Positions 1 through 12,118 of a DNA stretch of 64,000 nt are shown here, in pieces. The notes under the pieces are model-generated. The model had not been told where the DNA came from. It searched no databases and worked only from the letters and a program-made list of their open reading frames with translations. Source of the DNA: Gammaproteobacteria bacterium (GTDB lineage: Bacteria; Pseudomonadota; Gammaproteobacteria; Steroidobacterales; Woeseiaceae); assembly GCA_030429005.1 (NCBI GenBank), contig JAUIDP010000006.1, forward strand, positions 1 through 64,000. The letters are read 5' to 3'. The position numbers were made by a program, and so were the translations under genes. Positions within the stretch are counted from its first letter, which is position 1; each line of letters begins with the position of its first letter.

Positions 1-308
1 CGACTGAAACGGCAGACATTGAACGGCGTCTCGAATGTTTCTGTCGGCAATTCCTGCGGCACGAGGCCGATCCGGGAGCGCGCTTCGCGATAGTCTTTGA
101 CATGATCAAACCCGGCAACGGCAACACTGCCGGCCGTATTCGTGACGATGCCGCAGACGATATTAATGAGGGTCGTCTTGCCTGCGCCGTTGGGGCCCAG
201 CAAGCCGAAGATCTCGCCTTTTTTGATTTCGAGATCCACATCCTTCAGCGCCTGGAAGCCGCCGGCGTAGGTCTTGCTCAGGCCGGAGATACTGATGATC
301 GGTTGCAT
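1..308 (-). CDS. ABC transporter ATP-binding protein (N-terminal part, truncated by window edge)
   Basis: Reverse-strand translation begins [55 protein letters not shown]; Walker [10 protein letters not shown]. The + strand ORF 102..344 is its antisense shadow. Confidence 0.9.
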   Translation of the reverse strand, partial: MQPIISISGLSKTYAGGFQALKDVDLEIKKGEIFGLLGPNGAGKTTLINIVCGIVTNTAGSVAVAGFDHVKDYREARSRIGLVPQELPTETFETPFNVCRFS

Positions 309-356
309 AGGCGCAATGGTACTGTAAGCGGCGTGCGGAAGTAACGACCCAACTGT

Positions 357-1352
357 TCAGGTATGCAGCTGGTCGAGGTAAGCGAACAATGCGGCCGAGC
401 CGCCTGTGTGCAGGAACACGATATTGCGGGCACCGTCGAACGCGCCCTTCCTGGTCAGGTCGACAAGGCCGGCCAGCGCCTTGCCGCTGTAAACCGGGTC
501 GAGCAGCAATCCTTCCTGGCGCGCGAGCAATAACAGCGCCTCGTTCATGCCGGTGGTCGGCAGGCCGTAGCCGTCACCGATGTAGTCGCAATTCGCGACG
601 ATATCGTCCCGCGCGACGATGCCGGACTGACCGATCAACTCCGCCGTCTCGCAAGCCAGCGCATAGACTTTCTGCTGTTGCACATCCCGCGCCGCGCTGA
701 CGCCGATTCCCAAGAGCGGCAACTGGCTGCGCATCGCTCGCAGTCCGACTGCGAGCCCGGCCTGGGTCCCGGCACTGCCGGTGGCCGTCACGAGATGGTC
801 GATGACCAGCCCCTGGTCCTCGGCCTGGCCCAGCAGTTCGACAGCGCAGTCAACGTAGCCAAGTGCGCCGGTCGCGTTGGATGCGCCAACGGGAATGACA
901 TACGGTTGGCCGCCGGCCTGTCGAACCTGATCGGCAAGCGACTCCATAGCAGCCACGATGTCCGTGCCAGCCGGGTGCGCCCGCAGGTTTGCGCCGAACA
1001 GTTTGTCGAGCAGGACGTTGCCTGACTGCATGTACGGCTCGGAAGGCTCGGCAAAAGGCTGTTCGAGCAGGACTTCGCACGCCAGTCCCAGCTTGCAGGC
1101 CGCGGCAGCGGTCTGGCGTACGTGATTCGACTGCACGGCACCGGCCGTGATGATCGTATCCGCACCTTCAGCCATCGCGGCGCCGAGCGAGAACTCCAGC
1201 TTGCGGGTCTTGTTGCCGCCGGTTGCGAGACCCGTGCAGTCGTCCCGCTTGATCCAGATGTCGGGTCCGCCCAGTGCCGCGCTCAACCGCGGCAGCGGCT
1301 CCAGCGGCGTCGGCAGGTGGGCCAGCTGCACGCGCGGGAATGTTTCCAGCAT
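357..1352 (-). CDS. D-cysteine desulfhydrase / ACC deaminase-like PLP enzyme
   Basis: 331 aa; [23 protein letters not shown] (PLP lysine region), [17 protein letters not shown]. Confidence 0.85.
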   Translation of the reverse strand: MLETFPRVQLAHLPTPLEPLPRLSAALGGPDIWIKRDDCTGLATGGNKTRKLEFSLGAAMAEGADTIITAGAVQSNHVRQTAAAACKLGLACEVLLEQPFAEPSEPYMQSGNVLLDKLFGANLRAHPAGTDIVAAMESLADQVRQAGGQPYVIPVGASNATGALGYVDCAVELLGQAEDQGLVIDHLVTATGSAGTQAGLAVGLRAMRSQLPLLGIGVSAARDVQQQKVYALACETAELIGQSGIVARDDIVANCDYIGDGYGLPTTGMNEALLLLARQEGLLLDPVYSGKALAGLVDLTRKGAFDGARNIVFLHTGGSAALFAYLDQLHT

Positions 1353-1429
1353 GTTATCTCTCCGCGACCGGTTACAGCGGTGAAGCTTACCGGGCCCGCG
1401 GACGGATTGCCTGCCGCGAACAAAACGCC

Positions 1430-4069
1430 TCAGGCGGCTTCGAGGAATTCCCGGACCGAATCGATTTCCCTCGCCCGAAACGCCGCACAGGAGCGCGTTT
1501 CGGATGCCTCTTCGGCGACCGCGTTTTCAATGCCGCCAACAAAGCGCTCCGGTGCCAGGTAGAAGTCGCTGATGGCGTCCACGTTTTCAGCTGAGCAAAG
1601 CATCAACCGGCCGGGTATCTGTGCCAGCTCGCCGTCGGGCAGCAGCGTTCGCAGGTCGCTGTCGTGTTGCATCGCCCAGTCCACGAGCAGTGCATTCAGG
1701 TCTTCGACGACGAACAGCCCGGCCAGCACCATGGCAATCTCCCCGGGCCGCAATTCGTCGCCATTCACGACATAGTCCAGTATTGCCTGCACGGTGTCCG
1801 GGTCGCGGAATGCCGCCAGGCCGCGAACGAATGAACGACGCACATTCGGTGATTCCGCTGCAGCGATGCGCTCACTGTAGGTATCGAACAGATCGCCGGC
1901 ATGCCACCCGGGCAGCGTGCGCAATGCAATATCAACCGCAGTGCTCATCGGTTCTTTCCCCGCCAGGTATCGCCCGACTGTCGTCTCGATCGCCGTACGC
2001 GCCGGCTCATCCTCAGCCTCGAGCGCCAGGAGTGCCAGCACCCGCGGGCGCAGTTCTGTTACTGCATTCGAGTCATCGGATAACGGCGACGTGCCGATAC
2101 GCTGCACGACGGGCCCCAACAGTTTGCTGACAAATGTCGCGTACACCGGTTGCAGCTCCGGCGTAATAAACGTCTGCTGGAATTGCGGCAATTGCGCGAT
2201 CAGCGCACGCAGCACGTCAGCGTCCGAATCCGCGGCGAGCCGCTGCAGGCCGGCGAGGTAGTCATCACCGTCCAGCTGTCCCGCACCGAACAGTGACCAG
2301 AGGTTACTGATCAGCCCCATGCGTTCGCGTACGCTCAGGTGCGTCGCCGCATCGTTCCCTAGACTGGCAAGCATCGCGTCCGGGATGCTCCAGCGAAAAT
2401 AGCCGCGTTGATCCGCATTCGGCAGAATCCACTCGACCGGCTCACCCAGGTCGACAATCTCGCTCGGCTCGTCGATCACCAGGCTGGCCGTCCGGACGGC
2501 ATCGCCAACGACGTAGCGATAACTCAGCGGAATAATCCACTCCTGCTCCACATTGTCGCCGCCTTTGACAATGCGGCTCTGCGAAAACCGGTACCTGCCG
2601 TCGCCGAGATCGTTCACCGTCACCAGCGGCACACCGGGTTGATCGATGTAGCTGGCCATTCCGCCTGCCAGGTCAAATTCCGCGCCGGCATTGATTTCAG
2701 CCCACAAGTCCGCCGCCGCGGCATTCCCGCGACTGAACTTGCGCAGGTAGCGAATCACGCCGTCGCGGAATATCGGCGGCGTCACGGCTTCTTCGAACAT
2801 GCCGAGCACGGCCTTGCCCTTGTAATACGCCAGGAAGACGCCGTCTTCGAAGTTGTCAGTGGCCTTGAAATCGTGGCGAATCGGTTGGGTCGATGCTTCC
2901 TCATCGCCGTCCATGATGAAGAAACGTGTCCGCAGTTCGGGCAATTCGTTGCTGAAGTCCGGGTAGACGGCCGTGGCTGCCTTGTCCGCCATCCAGTCGG
3001 CAAATGATTCGTTGAGCCACAGGTCGTTCCACCATTGCATCGTCACGAGGTTGCCGAACCACTGGTGGGCGAGTTCGTGCGCCGTAATCCGGATCAGTGT
3101 GGCGCGCTGCGCCGCACTGGCGTTCTCGTCGAGCAACAGGAAGAAGTCCGAATAGGTCACTGCGCCCGGGTGCTCCATCGCGCCGGGAAAGGCCAGGTTG
3201 ACCGCGATGAGGTCCAGTTTCTTGAACGGGTACGGCTGGCCGAAGTAATCCTCAAGAAACGCCAGCAACGGCGGCGTCGTTTCCACGGCAGCGGCCGCCA
3301 TGTGTGCCTTGCCCTTCGGCACGGCAACACGACCGGGAATGGACATGCCATCGATCGGCACAAATTCATACGGGCCGACGGCAATGGCGATCAGGTAGGA
3401 AGACAGCGGCGGCGTCGTGTCGAACACCACTGTTTTGCTGCCCCCCTGCTCGGTCACGGACACTTCCGGCGTGTTGGTGATCGGCGTCTGGTCCGCCGGC
3501 ACCGTCAGCGTCAACTGCCAGGGAAACTTGAAGCCCGGCTCATCGAAGCACGGGAACGCCTGGCGTGCATCGATCGCTTCGAACTGGGTGAACAGGTAAT
3601 TTTCGCCATCGATTTCCGTGCGGCTGAGGCCGACGCCGTCAACATTGAAGTCGTTCTGAAATTCGATCGCCAGCTCATAGGTGCCTTTGGCGAAACCACC
3701 TTCCTTCACCAGGGCCAGTATTCCGTGTTCGCCCGATTCGTAGGTGACCGCGACCGGCGAACCGTCGGCAGTCAGCTGCAGACCCGTGATGTCCATGTCC
3801 TCTGCGTGCAGCCGGATACTCGGCGAGTCAGCCATTACCTCGAGCGTAATCACGGTACTGCCTGAATAGTCGGTCCTGGCCGGATCAACATTCAGCGACA
3901 CCTGTTGTGCAACCGGCGCGATATCGGCAGAGAGCCGGTAGGGGTCGCCGACCACATCGCTGGCCTCGGCGACCGGAGCCTGCTTGATTGCCGGAGTCGT
4001 GTCCTCGCCGGCGCCGCAGGCGCTCAACAGGGTCGCGGCCGCACAAGCCACGAGCACGAAGAATTTCAT
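1430..4069 (-). CDS. M1 family metallopeptidase (aminopeptidase N-like), lipoprotein
   Basis: 879 aa; lipobox [18 protein letters not shown]...NESFADW zinc site; [11 protein letters not shown]. Confidence 0.93.
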   Translation of the reverse strand: MKFFVLVACAAATLLSACGAGEDTTPAIKQAPVAEASDVVGDPYRLSADIAPVAQQVSLNVDPARTDYSGSTVITLEVMADSPSIRLHAEDMDITGLQLTADGSPVAVTYESGEHGILALVKEGGFAKGTYELAIEFQNDFNVDGVGLSRTEIDGENYLFTQFEAIDARQAFPCFDEPGFKFPWQLTLTVPADQTPITNTPEVSVTEQGGSKTVVFDTTPPLSSYLIAIAVGPYEFVPIDGMSIPGRVAVPKGKAHMAAAAVETTPPLLAFLEDYFGQPYPFKKLDLIAVNLAFPGAMEHPGAVTYSDFFLLLDENASAAQRATLIRITAHELAHQWFGNLVTMQWWNDLWLNESFADWMADKAATAVYPDFSNELPELRTRFFIMDGDEEASTQPIRHDFKATDNFEDGVFLAYYKGKAVLGMFEEAVTPPIFRDGVIRYLRKFSRGNAAAADLWAEINAGAEFDLAGGMASYIDQPGVPLVTVNDLGDGRYRFSQSRIVKGGDNVEQEWIIPLSYRYVVGDAVRTASLVIDEPSEIVDLGEPVEWILPNADQRGYFRWSIPDAMLASLGNDAATHLSVRERMGLISNLWSLFGAGQLDGDDYLAGLQRLAADSDADVLRALIAQLPQFQQTFITPELQPVYATFVSKLLGPVVQRIGTSPLSDDSNAVTELRPRVLALLALEAEDEPARTAIETTVGRYLAGKEPMSTAVDIALRTLPGWHAGDLFDTYSERIAAAESPNVRRSFVRGLAAFRDPDTVQAILDYVVNGDELRPGEIAMVLAGLFVVEDLNALLVDWAMQHDSDLRTLLPDGELAQIPGRLMLCSAENVDAISDFYLAPERFVGGIENAVAEEASETRSCAAFRAREIDSVREFLEAA

Positions 4070-4152
4070 AGCTGTTCCCCTGGAACTTCAGTATTGAAGG
4101 GTTCTTGTTGTCTTTCTATGATGCGTGCAGGACCCGAATAGTTGCATTAATC

Positions 4153-5376
4153 CTACTTGCCCGCAGCCGCCTTGCCCCTGCGGGCTTCCAGTGACCCGTC
4201 GACCGTCCGCATCAGCTGCGATGACTCGAGGTCGACCCGGTTTCGGCCGGCTCGCTTGGACCGGTACAGGGCGCGATCCGCCTTGATGATCACGTCGGTG
4301 AGACAGGTGTCCTTGTCGCTGATCGCAGCCACGCCGAAGCTGGCCGTCATGACAATTTGCTGGCCACCGCAGACCAGCGGAGACGACGCCATGCTGACAC
4401 AAAGCCTGTCGGCGACGGCGATCGCCTCGCGAATGCCCGTTCGCGGCAGGACCAGCACAAACTCCTCGCCGCCGATTCTCGCAACGATGTCTTCGACGCG
4501 CCGGTCGACGCGCAACATGTCAGCGAAATGCTGCAATGCCCGGTCACCGATTGCATGGCCAAACTCGTCGTTCACCGATTTGAAGTGATCGATGTCTGCG
4601 GCGATGACGGATACGTCGCTGCGGCTGCGCCGCGCATTGGCATAGGCAACGGCGGCCTGCTCGCCGAATCCACGGCGATTGTACAGCCCGGTCAGCCCGT
4701 CGCGGACAGCGATTTCACGCATATCCTCGTACAGGTCCGACGCCAGCATGAAGATAACGAACATACCCATGCCGACCAGGCCGGCGGGCCGCAATAACAT
4801 GCTCGGATGCGAAAACATCTGCGCCAGGACGACGTCCGGGTCCGGCCCCAGGCCGTACAGGAACGCGGCCGTCGGCAATTGCGCGACAGCGAACAGCGTC
4901 ATCGATGCAGCCGACGCCCATTCTGCCGGCCGCGTGTGCCGACGATGACGCACGACCATCAGCGAGGCAAGCAACAGACTGACGGCGCTGGTCAGCGGAA
5001 AAATCGCTGCGCTCAGGCCGGTATTGCGGGAAACCAGCGTGGTCCACACGATGGCGGAATAAACAACCAGCGTCACCGGCCAGAGGTTTTTCGGCAGGAA
5101 GCTGCACTGGCTGCGCTGGCAGTGGCCCCGCAACGCCAGCGTCAGGGTTGCGAGCGCGAAGGCATTGGCCACGAGCCAGTAGGTTTCGAAATTCGGGAAT
5201 CTGCCGGCACTCAGGTGCACGCACCAGTAAACCGTCAGCGAAGCGAACGCCAGGGCCCAGCGCAGCGCCCACGGTTTCTCGCCAAGCGTCTTCCAGGACA
5301 TGTAGAAGACGATTGCGATCATCAGGCTCACCACGCCCAGCGCAGCCTGGATGTACGTAACGGCTGACGTGTCCAT
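4153..5376 (-). CDS. Membrane-anchored GGDEF diguanylate cyclase
   Basis: Several N-terminal TM segments; RVEDIVARIGGEEF (RxxD I-site plus GGEEF), RDGLTGLYNRRGF. Confidence 0.93.
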   Translation of the reverse strand: MDTSAVTYIQAALGVVSLMIAIVFYMSWKTLGEKPWALRWALAFASLTVYWCVHLSAGRFPNFETYWLVANAFALATLTLALRGHCQRSQCSFLPKNLWPVTLVVYSAIVWTTLVSRNTGLSAAIFPLTSAVSLLLASLMVVRHRRHTRPAEWASAASMTLFAVAQLPTAAFLYGLGPDPDVVLAQMFSHPSMLLRPAGLVGMGMFVIFMLASDLYEDMREIAVRDGLTGLYNRRGFGEQAAVAYANARRSRSDVSVIAADIDHFKSVNDEFGHAIGDRALQHFADMLRVDRRVEDIVARIGGEEFVLVLPRTGIREAIAVADRLCVSMASSPLVCGGQQIVMTASFGVAAISDKDTCLTDVIIKADRALYRSKRAGRNRVDLESSQLMRTVDGSLEARRGKAAAGK

Positions 5377-5490
5377 GCTTATAACTTATCCCTATATGCC
5401 ATGCCATTTTGCCAATTCATCGGCGGCATAATGTTGACGCAGGACACGTTTTTTAGCAGGCCGGATATTTTGTGCAGGTGCACCATGCAG

Positions 5491-5516
5491 AAAAAAGCCC
5501 GGCAGGTGCCGGGCTT
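5491..5516 (-). terminator. Intrinsic terminator for the minus-strand beta-barrel gene/operon
   Basis: aaaaaaGCCCGGCaggtGCCGGGCtt: GC-rich hairpin followed by T6 when read on the minus strand, just downstream of stop at 5544. Confidence 0.85.
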
Positions 5517-5543
5517 CTGATCGTACCGGGTCGATACCGGCGC

Positions 5544-6197
5544 CTAGAAGCGCCAGGTCAACTCGGCGCGAATGGCATCCAGGCTGGCGTCATCGGTCGA
5601 CTGGCTCGTATCGATCTCGAGCACGCCATAGCTGGCCTTCAGCGTCATACCGTTGTCCATGTCCCAGCGCAGGCCGACCGCGTAGTTGTAGGACTCCTGG
5701 GTCTTGCCATAGGTGCTGTAAAACGTATCGCAGACATAGCCCCACCACGGATCCCACCAGCACCCGGTAACCGGCGGCTGGTCGACGATGTTGGAATCGA
5801 TGTCCGCCCAGCCGAGGCCGGCCTCAACGTACGGCGTGATGGGACCATCGATGATGTTCCAGGTCGCTTTCAGGTTGACTCCGAAGACATCGAGCTCGTA
5901 GTTGACGGTCTGCGGGTCCTCGGTCGGGTCCGCCGGCACGAACACGGCCGAATAGTCGGGTTGATTCCAAGTGAACTCACCACCAAGTGCGAAGTGATTG
6001 TTCAGGTTGTAGCTCAGCGAAAAGCCGAAGCCGGTGGAACTGTCCACGTCCAGCGACGAGCCATTGCTGCCATTGAGGTTTTCCGATCCCAGGTTGTTCA
6101 GCAACACGCCGAACTCCCACATGTTTGACCGATCCTGTTGTGCCAGCGCGGTTGTCGAAAACACCAGCGCGGTCACGAGAACAATTATGCGACTCAT
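5544..6197 (-). CDS. Outer-membrane beta-barrel protein (OmpA/OmpW-like porin family)
   Basis: Signal peptide, alternating amphipathic strands, C-terminal ...IRAELTWRF with terminal Phe. Confidence 0.8.
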   Translation of the reverse strand: MSRIIVLVTALVFSTTALAQQDRSNMWEFGVLLNNLGSENLNGSNGSSLDVDSSTGFGFSLSYNLNNHFALGGEFTWNQPDYSAVFVPADPTEDPQTVNYELDVFGVNLKATWNIIDGPITPYVEAGLGWADIDSNIVDQPPVTGCWWDPWWGYVCDTFYSTYGKTQESYNYAVGLRWDMDNGMTLKASYGVLEIDTSQSTDDASLDAIRAELTWRF

Positions 6198-7294
6198 TTT
6201 TCTGCTTCTCCGGTTTGCGGGCCACGCACGGCGGCCGCTTTAATTTGCGCAACCACGGTGTCGCCCGGTTGCAACTCCAATTCCTCAAGCGACCGCCGCG
6301 TAATTCTTGCGACGAGCCGCTCCTGCCCAACCGCCAGTTTTACCAGCTGGGTCGGTCCGCGCGTATCCTGAACATCCTCTATGACAACTTCAAGTAGATT
6401 CAGGATCGTCGACCGAACTGCCCTGTCACGGTTCAGGCTGACATCGCTGGCCCGAATTCTTAGGCGCAATGCATCGCCTTTGGTTCCCAGGATACCCGGC
6501 AGCCACAAGCGGCCACCGGTGAATTCAATCTCGGTCAGCTCGTATTCCGCATCGAATCCGGCAATCGTACCGGCGATGACCGAACTCGCCTCGTCGCCAG
6601 CCAGCGCCGGGATATTAAGGTCAACCAGCACAGACTGCAATGCGCCGGACGCGGCGAGGCGGCCATCGTCCAGTACCAGCAGGTGATCGCAGAGGCGGCA
6701 GATTTCGTCGATGTTGTGACTGACGTAAATCACCGGTAGCGACAACTCTGCGGGCAGGCGCTCGAGAAACGGCAGGATCTCGGCCTTGCGTGCATCGTCC
6801 AGCGATGCCAGTGGCTCATCCATCAGCACGAACCGCGGCGAACGCAGCAATGCCCGCGCGATCGCGACACGCTGCGCTTCGCCACCCGACAGCCCGGCGG
6901 GCCGTCGCTGCAACAGGTCGCCGAGCCCCAGCAACTGAACGACGGCGTCGATCGCGACGCCGTCATCGCGCCTGCGCCGTCGCCAGCCGTACTCGATGTT
7001 CTCGCGCACCGTCAGGTGCGAAAACAGCCGCGGCTCCTGGAACACGTAGGCAATTTCGCGCTGGTTGGCCGGCAGGCTGTAGCCCGGGCCCTGCCAGCGC
7101 TGGCCATCGACCACGAGTTCGCCCTCATCTGCTTGCTCGAGGCCGGCAATACAGCGCAATAATGTCGTCTTGCCGGCACCCGATGCACCGTAGACGCCGG
7201 TCACACCCTGCAATGGAATTTCCGCCGCGATATCGAGGGCGAAACCGCTGCGCGCGAGGGCGTACCGCAGCCGGATCTGCTGATTGCCGCTCAT
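6194..7294 (-). CDS. modC: Molybdate ABC transporter ATP-binding protein
   Basis: GASGAGKTTLL, LSGGEAQRVAIARALL, C-terminal TOBE-like region; overlaps modB by 4 bp. Confidence 0.92.
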   Translation of the reverse strand: MSGNQQIRLRYALARSGFALDIAAEIPLQGVTGVYGASGAGKTTLLRCIAGLEQADEGELVVDGQRWQGPGYSLPANQREIAYVFQEPRLFSHLTVRENIEYGWRRRRRDDGVAIDAVVQLLGLGDLLQRRPAGLSGGEAQRVAIARALLRSPRFVLMDEPLASLDDARKAEILPFLERLPAELSLPVIYVSHNIDEICRLCDHLLVLDDGRLAASGALQSVLVDLNIPALAGDEASSVIAGTIAGFDAEYELTEIEFTGGRLWLPGILGTKGDALRLRIRASDVSLNRDRAVRSTILNLLEVVIEDVQDTRGPTQLVKLAVGQERLVARITRRSLEELELQPGDTVVAQIKAAAVRGPQTGEAEK

Positions 7295-7953
7295 GTCGTC
7301 CGCCAGCGCCGGTTGATGACAAACATCGCCAGCAGCACGAAGAAGGCAAACAACAACAACAGCATCGAAAGTTGATGCGCCGCTGCGTAGTTCAGTGATT
7401 CGACCTGGTCATAGATGTCGATGGCGATGACGCGGGTTTCACCGGGTATGTTGCCGCCAACCATCAGCACGACACCGAACTCGCCGAGCGTATGGGCGAA
7501 AGTCAGCACGGCTGCGTTCAGGTAACCGCGCAGCGATTGCGGCAGTGCGATCGAGAAAAATGCGTCGCGATGGCTTGCTCCCAGCGTCCAGGCCGCTTCC
7601 AGGTCGCTGTTGCGCACCGACTCGAACGCACTCATGACCGGCTGCACGGCGAACGGCAGGCTATAGATGCAGGAGGCGATGACGAGGCCGGTGAAGGAAA
7701 AGGTCAGCGCGCTGCCAGTGAGCTCCAGCCACCATGACCCGACCGCACCGGCCGGACCCAGCAACACCAGCAGGTAGAAGCCCATGACGGTCGGGGGCAG
7801 AACGATCGGCAGTGCGACGACACTCTGGATCACCGGGCGCATCGGCGAGCGCGTCCAGGCGAGCCACCAGCCAAGCGGCGTCGCGATGAGCAGCAACAGC
7901 AGCATCGTCACCGTCGCCAGTTGTACCGACAGCCAGAGCGGGCCCAGGTCCAT
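7291..7953 (-). CDS. modB: Molybdate ABC transporter permease
   Basis: 220 aa, multiple TM; ALPIVLPPTVMGFYLL, HTLGEFGVVLMVGGNIPGETRV. Confidence 0.93.
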   Translation of the reverse strand: MDLGPLWLSVQLATVTMLLLLLIATPLGWWLAWTRSPMRPVIQSVVALPIVLPPTVMGFYLLVLLGPAGAVGSWWLELTGSALTFSFTGLVIASCIYSLPFAVQPVMSAFESVRNSDLEAAWTLGASHRDAFFSIALPQSLRGYLNAAVLTFAHTLGEFGVVLMVGGNIPGETRVIAIDIYDQVESLNYAAAHQLSMLLLLFAFFVLLAMFVINRRWRTT

Positions 7954-8694
7954 TTACGGCAATCCGTATCCCATGCGGCGAATTGTGTCACGCGTGCGCG
8001 GTTGCTGCAGGTACTCCAGGAATTCGAGAGCGGCTGGCTTGTCGGCAGCCCGTTGCAGCAGCACGGCCTGCTGTTCGATGCGACTGTAGGTTTCCTCCGG
8101 GATGATGCGCGAGCAGCTGGCATTCGCAAGGCGCGGGTCCAGTGCCTGCGAGCGGGCGACGATGGCGTAGCGTGCGTTCGAGGTCACGGCGAAATGCAGT
8201 GCTTGCGCGACGTTTTCGCCATAGACGACCTGCGACGAAATGCGCTCCCAGCTTCCGGTCAGCTCCAGGAACTCCATGGCCGCCCGCCCGTATGGCGCAG
8301 TGTTCGGATTGGCGATGGCCAGTCGCGCATCGCCGAGATCCTGCAGCATCAGCGAACACTCGCTGTCTGCCGCCTGGCTCGAGAACAGGACCAGCATCCC
8401 GAGCGCATAGGTGAACCGCGAGCCTGGGACGCCATGGCCACTTTGCTCGACTCGCCGGGGGCTGTCGCTGTCCGCGGCCAGGAAAATATCGTACGGCGCA
8501 CCGTTGACAACCTGGGCGTGCAGTTTTCCGGTCGAGCCGGGGCTGATGCGCACTTCGTGGCCGGTATCGGCGCTGAATGCGGCGGCGATCTGTTCGGCTG
8601 CAGGCACGAAATTGCTCGCCACGGCCAGCGTCAGCGTATCGGCGTGCGCCGCCTGCAGACAACAGGCGGCAAGCGCGATCAGCGCTACGCGCAC
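7954..8694 (-). CDS. modA: Molybdate-binding periplasmic protein
   Basis: Signal peptide, [45 protein letters not shown]. Confidence 0.93.
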   Translation of the reverse strand: MRVALIALAACCLQAAHADTLTLAVASNFVPAAEQIAAAFSADTGHEVRISPGSTGKLHAQVVNGAPYDIFLAADSDSPRRVEQSGHGVPGSRFTYALGMLVLFSSQAADSECSLMLQDLGDARLAIANPNTAPYGRAAMEFLELTGSWERISSQVVYGENVAQALHFAVTSNARYAIVARSQALDPRLANASCSRIIPEETYSRIEQQAVLLQRAADKPAALEFLEYLQQPRTRDTIRRMGYGLP

Positions 8695-10817
8695 CGCAGT
8701 TGCGCTTTGCGACGGCGGCGATGTGCGTGCAGCAACGGTTCCGTGTAGCCGTTCGGTTGCTCGCCACCCCTGAAGACCAGGTCACAGGCTGCCGCGAACG
8801 CGACGCTGTTGTCGAAATCGTCACTCATGCGCACATATAAAGGGTCGCCGGCATTTTGCTCATCGACAACCGCCGCCATGCGACGCAGGGTTTCCAGTAC
8901 CTGCTCCCTGTCGGTGATGCCGTGCAACAGCCAGTTGGCAATGTGCTGGCTCGAGATGCGCAAGGTCGCACGGTCCTCCATCAGGCCGACATTCGATATG
9001 TCCGGCACCTTCGAACAACCGACGCCCTGGTCGATCCAGCGCACAACGTAACCCAGGATTCCCTGGGCGTTGTTGTCGAGTTCCTGCTGGACCTGCCGTG
9101 CTGAAATCCCGGCCAGGTCAGACAGCGGCGGCGTCAGGATCGCATCGAGACTCGCGAGCTCCCGGCTTGCAAGCTGCTGCTGCCGTTGCCGTACATCCAC
9201 GGCATGGTAGTGCATCGCATGCAGCGTCGCCGCTGTTGGTGACGGCACCCAGGCACAGTTGGCGCCCGCTTCCGGGTGCGCCTGCTTGGTCGCCATCATC
9301 TGCCGCATCTCGTCCGGCTTCGGCCACATCCCCTTGCCGATCTGCGCCTTGCCCGGCAATCCGCAGCGTATGCCGACATCGACGTTCCAGTCTTCGTAGG
9401 CATTGATCCAGGGCTCGCGCTTGATTGCCTCCTTGGGCAAGACCGAACCGGCATGCATGCTGGTGTGGATTTCATCACCGGTGCGATCGAGAAAGCCGGT
9501 ATTGATAAAGACCAGGCGTTCGGCAACCGCGCGAATGCATTCACCAAGATTTACCGTCGTGCGCCGCTCCTCGTCCATGACGCCCACCTTGAGCGTGTTG
9601 CGTGGCAGGCCGTGCAGGTCCTCGACACGCGCAAACAGCGTGTCCGTGAACGCCGCTTCTTCGGGACCGTGCATCTTGGGCTTGACGATATAGACGCTGC
9701 CACTGCGGCTGTTTGGCAGGCGCTCGGTTTGCCGGTTGTTGGCGATGGAACAGGCGGACGTAATGACCGCGTCCAGGATGCCTTCGAACACCTCGTCGCC
9801 GTTGCGATCGAGAATCGCATCGGTCTGCATCAGGTGCCCGACGTTTCGCACCAGCAGCAGGCTGCGCCCGGGCAGTACCAGTTCGCTGCCATCGGGCGCC
9901 GTGTAGCGGCGATCGCCGTTCAGTTTGCGCTCGAGTGTGCCGTCGCCCTTGCTGAAGGTCGCACTCAGGTCGCCGCGCATCAGCCCGAGCCAGTTGCGAT
10001 AGACGACCACCTTGTCCTCGGCATCGACAGCGGCGACCGAGTCTTCGCAGTCCTGGATCGTGGTGACGGCGGACTCGAGAATGACATCGCTGATGTTGCC
10101 CGGGGCGTCACGGCCTATGACATGTTCCGGGTCCGTCCGGATTTCGATATGCAGGTTGTTGTTGCGGAACAGGTACGACTTGCGCGAGCCCTGTTCGTGC
10201 TTGCCGACGTAGCTCGGAGCCGCTTCGTATGCATCGCGGTTGCCGTCTGCATGGCTGCCGGCGGGCAGCGGAATCGCGCGGTCGAGAAACTCGGCAGCGT
10301 ACGCAATGACCGCCGCGCCGCGCGTCGGATTGTACGCGCCGCCGCGTTCGCAGCCGTCGTCCTCGGCAATCACATCAGTGCCATACAATGCGTCATACAG
10401 GCTGCCCCAGCGGGCATTCGCCGCGTTCAGTGCAAACCGTGCGTTGCTGACCGGGACGACCAGCTGCGGCCCGGCAATGTCTGCAATCTCGGCATCGACA
10501 TTCTCAGTCGTGATCCGGAACGGCTCGCCGGCATCGACCAGGTAGCCGATGGCGCGCAGGAAACTGACATATTCCTGGTGATCCAGCGGCGTGCCGGCCC
10601 TGGCCTTGTGCCACTCGTCGATTTGCTGTTGCATGGCATCGCGCTTTGCCAACAGCTCGCGATTGACCGGCGTCAGCTCGTCGATGATGGTTTCGAGGCC
10701 GGACCAGAACGTATCTGCATCCAGGCCGGTAGCGGGCAGCAATTCGTCAGCGACGAAGTCGTAAAACTCCGGGTCAACCTGGAGGCTGCCGATTTTCCTG
10801 TTCTCCGATGGTGCCAT
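8685..10817 (-). CDS. glcB: Malate synthase G
   Basis: About 710 aa; [51 protein letters not shown] extends to 10835, start MAPSENRK at 10817 preferred. Confidence 0.95.
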   Translation of the reverse strand: MAPSENRKIGSLQVDPEFYDFVADELLPATGLDADTFWSGLETIIDELTPVNRELLAKRDAMQQQIDEWHKARAGTPLDHQEYVSFLRAIGYLVDAGEPFRITTENVDAEIADIAGPQLVVPVSNARFALNAANARWGSLYDALYGTDVIAEDDGCERGGAYNPTRGAAVIAYAAEFLDRAIPLPAGSHADGNRDAYEAAPSYVGKHEQGSRKSYLFRNNNLHIEIRTDPEHVIGRDAPGNISDVILESAVTTIQDCEDSVAAVDAEDKVVVYRNWLGLMRGDLSATFSKGDGTLERKLNGDRRYTAPDGSELVLPGRSLLLVRNVGHLMQTDAILDRNGDEVFEGILDAVITSACSIANNRQTERLPNSRSGSVYIVKPKMHGPEEAAFTDTLFARVEDLHGLPRNTLKVGVMDEERRTTVNLGECIRAVAERLVFINTGFLDRTGDEIHTSMHAGSVLPKEAIKREPWINAYEDWNVDVGIRCGLPGKAQIGKGMWPKPDEMRQMMATKQAHPEAGANCAWVPSPTAATLHAMHYHAVDVRQRQQQLASRELASLDAILTPPLSDLAGISARQVQQELDNNAQGILGYVVRWIDQGVGCSKVPDISNVGLMEDRATLRISSQHIANWLLHGITDREQVLETLRRMAAVVDEQNAGDPLYVRMSDDFDNSVAFAAACDLVFRGGEQPNGYTEPLLHAHRRRRKAQLRCA

Positions 10818-10837
10818 CGGCAGCCCTCCGGTCAATG

Positions 10838-12118
10838 CTATGCGACGAATTGCTCCTCCTCGGTGCTACCCGCCAGTGCCGTTGTCGAAGACAAACCATT
10901 CATGATGGTGTTTTGCACGGCGTCGAAATAGCCCGCACCAACGAAGGACTGGTGCTTTGCAGCGCGGAAACCGTATTGCTCGTCGGCAAACTCCTGCTGC
11001 TGCAGCTGCGAATAAGCATACATGCCATCTGCCTTGTAAGCACGAGCCAGGTTGAACATGCTCGAGTTCAGCGCGTGCCAGCCGGCCAGCGTAATGAACT
11101 GGAACTTGTAGCCCATCTTGCCGAGTTCTTCGCGGAAGTGCCGCATCGTGTCGTCATCAAGATTCGCCTTCCAGTTGAACGATGGCGAACAGTTGTAGGC
11201 CAGTAACTGGTCGGGGAACTTGGCGTGAATGGCATCGGCAAATTTCTGCGCCTGCTCAAGATCCGGCCTGGACGTTTCGCACCAGATCATGTCCGCATAC
11301 GGCGCATAGGCCAGGCCGCGCGCGATCGCCTGTTCGAGGCCGGGCCTGGTGCGGTAAAAGCCCTCCGGCGTACGCTCGCCGGTGACGAACGGGTGATCGC
11401 GTTCGTCCGAGTTCGCCGTAATCAGGTTCGCCGCATCGGCATCGGTCCGGGCCAGCAGCACCGTCGGCACACCCAGCACGTCTGCCGCCAGCCGGGCCGC
11501 TGACAGCTTTGCGACCGCTTCGCTCGTGGGTACCAGCACCTTGCCGCCCATGTGGCCGCATTTCTTGGCAGACGACAGCTGGTCCTCGAAGTGCACGCCC
11601 GCCGCGCCGGCGCGAATCATGCTTTTCATCAGCTCGAACGCATTCAGGTTGCCGCCGAAGCCCGCTTCGGCGTCTGCCACGATCGGCGCAAACCAGTCGA
11701 TGCTGACGTCGCCGGCCAGGTTGTAGATCTCGTCGGTTCGCTGGAACGCGTTGTTGATGCGCGTCACCATCTTCGGCACCGAGTCCACCGGGTACAGGCT
11801 CTGGTCCGGGTACATTTCACCGGCGCTGTTGCCGTCGCCGGCGACCTGCCAGCCGGAACAGTAGATTGCTTTCAGGCCGGCCTGCACTTCCTGGATGGCC
11901 TGGTTGCCGGTCAACGCGCCAAGCGCACAAACCGCCTGCTCCTGGTTGACGAGCCGCCACAGTTTCTCGGCCCCGTGCTTTGCCAGCGTGTGCTCAACCT
12001 GGATCGAGCCGCGCAGCCTGACGACGTCCGCCGCACTGTAGTTTCTCCTGACGCCTTTCCAGCGCGGACTGTCCGCCCACTCGGCTTCGAGTTGTTTAAC
12101 CTGTTCTTCCTTAGACAT
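10838..12118 (-). CDS. aceA: Isocitrate lyase
   Basis: [14 protein letters not shown] start; [17 protein letters not shown] (KKCGH signature), [15 protein letters not shown]. Confidence 0.96.
   Translation of the reverse strand: MSKEEQVKQLEAEWADSPRWKGVRRNYSAADVVRLRGSIQVEHTLAKHGAEKLWRLVNQEQAVCALGALTGNQAIQEVQAGLKAIYCSGWQVAGDGNSAGEMYPDQSLYPVDSVPKMVTRINNAFQRTDEIYNLAGDVSIDWFAPIVADAEAGFGGNLNAFELMKSMIRAGAAGVHFEDQLSSAKKCGHMGGKVLVPTSEAVAKLSAARLAADVLGVPTVLLARTDADAANLITANSDERDHPFVTGERTPEGFYRTRPGLEQAIARGLAYAPYADMIWCETSRPDLEQAQKFADAIHAKFPDQLLAYNCSPSFNWKANLDDDTMRHFREELGKMGYKFQFITLAGWHALNSSMFNLARAYKADGMYAYSQLQQQEFADEQYGFRAAKHQSFVGAGYFDAVQNTIMNGLSSTTALAGSTEEEQFVA

Noticed and set aside
102-344. 80-aa + ORF at left edge
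   Set aside because: Opposite strand encodes the Walker A region of an ABC ATPase.
9276-10931. 551-aa + strand ORF opposite malate synthase G
   Set aside because: Antisense shadow of glcB in high-GC DNA; low-complexity Arg/Ala/Val-rich translation, no domain signature.
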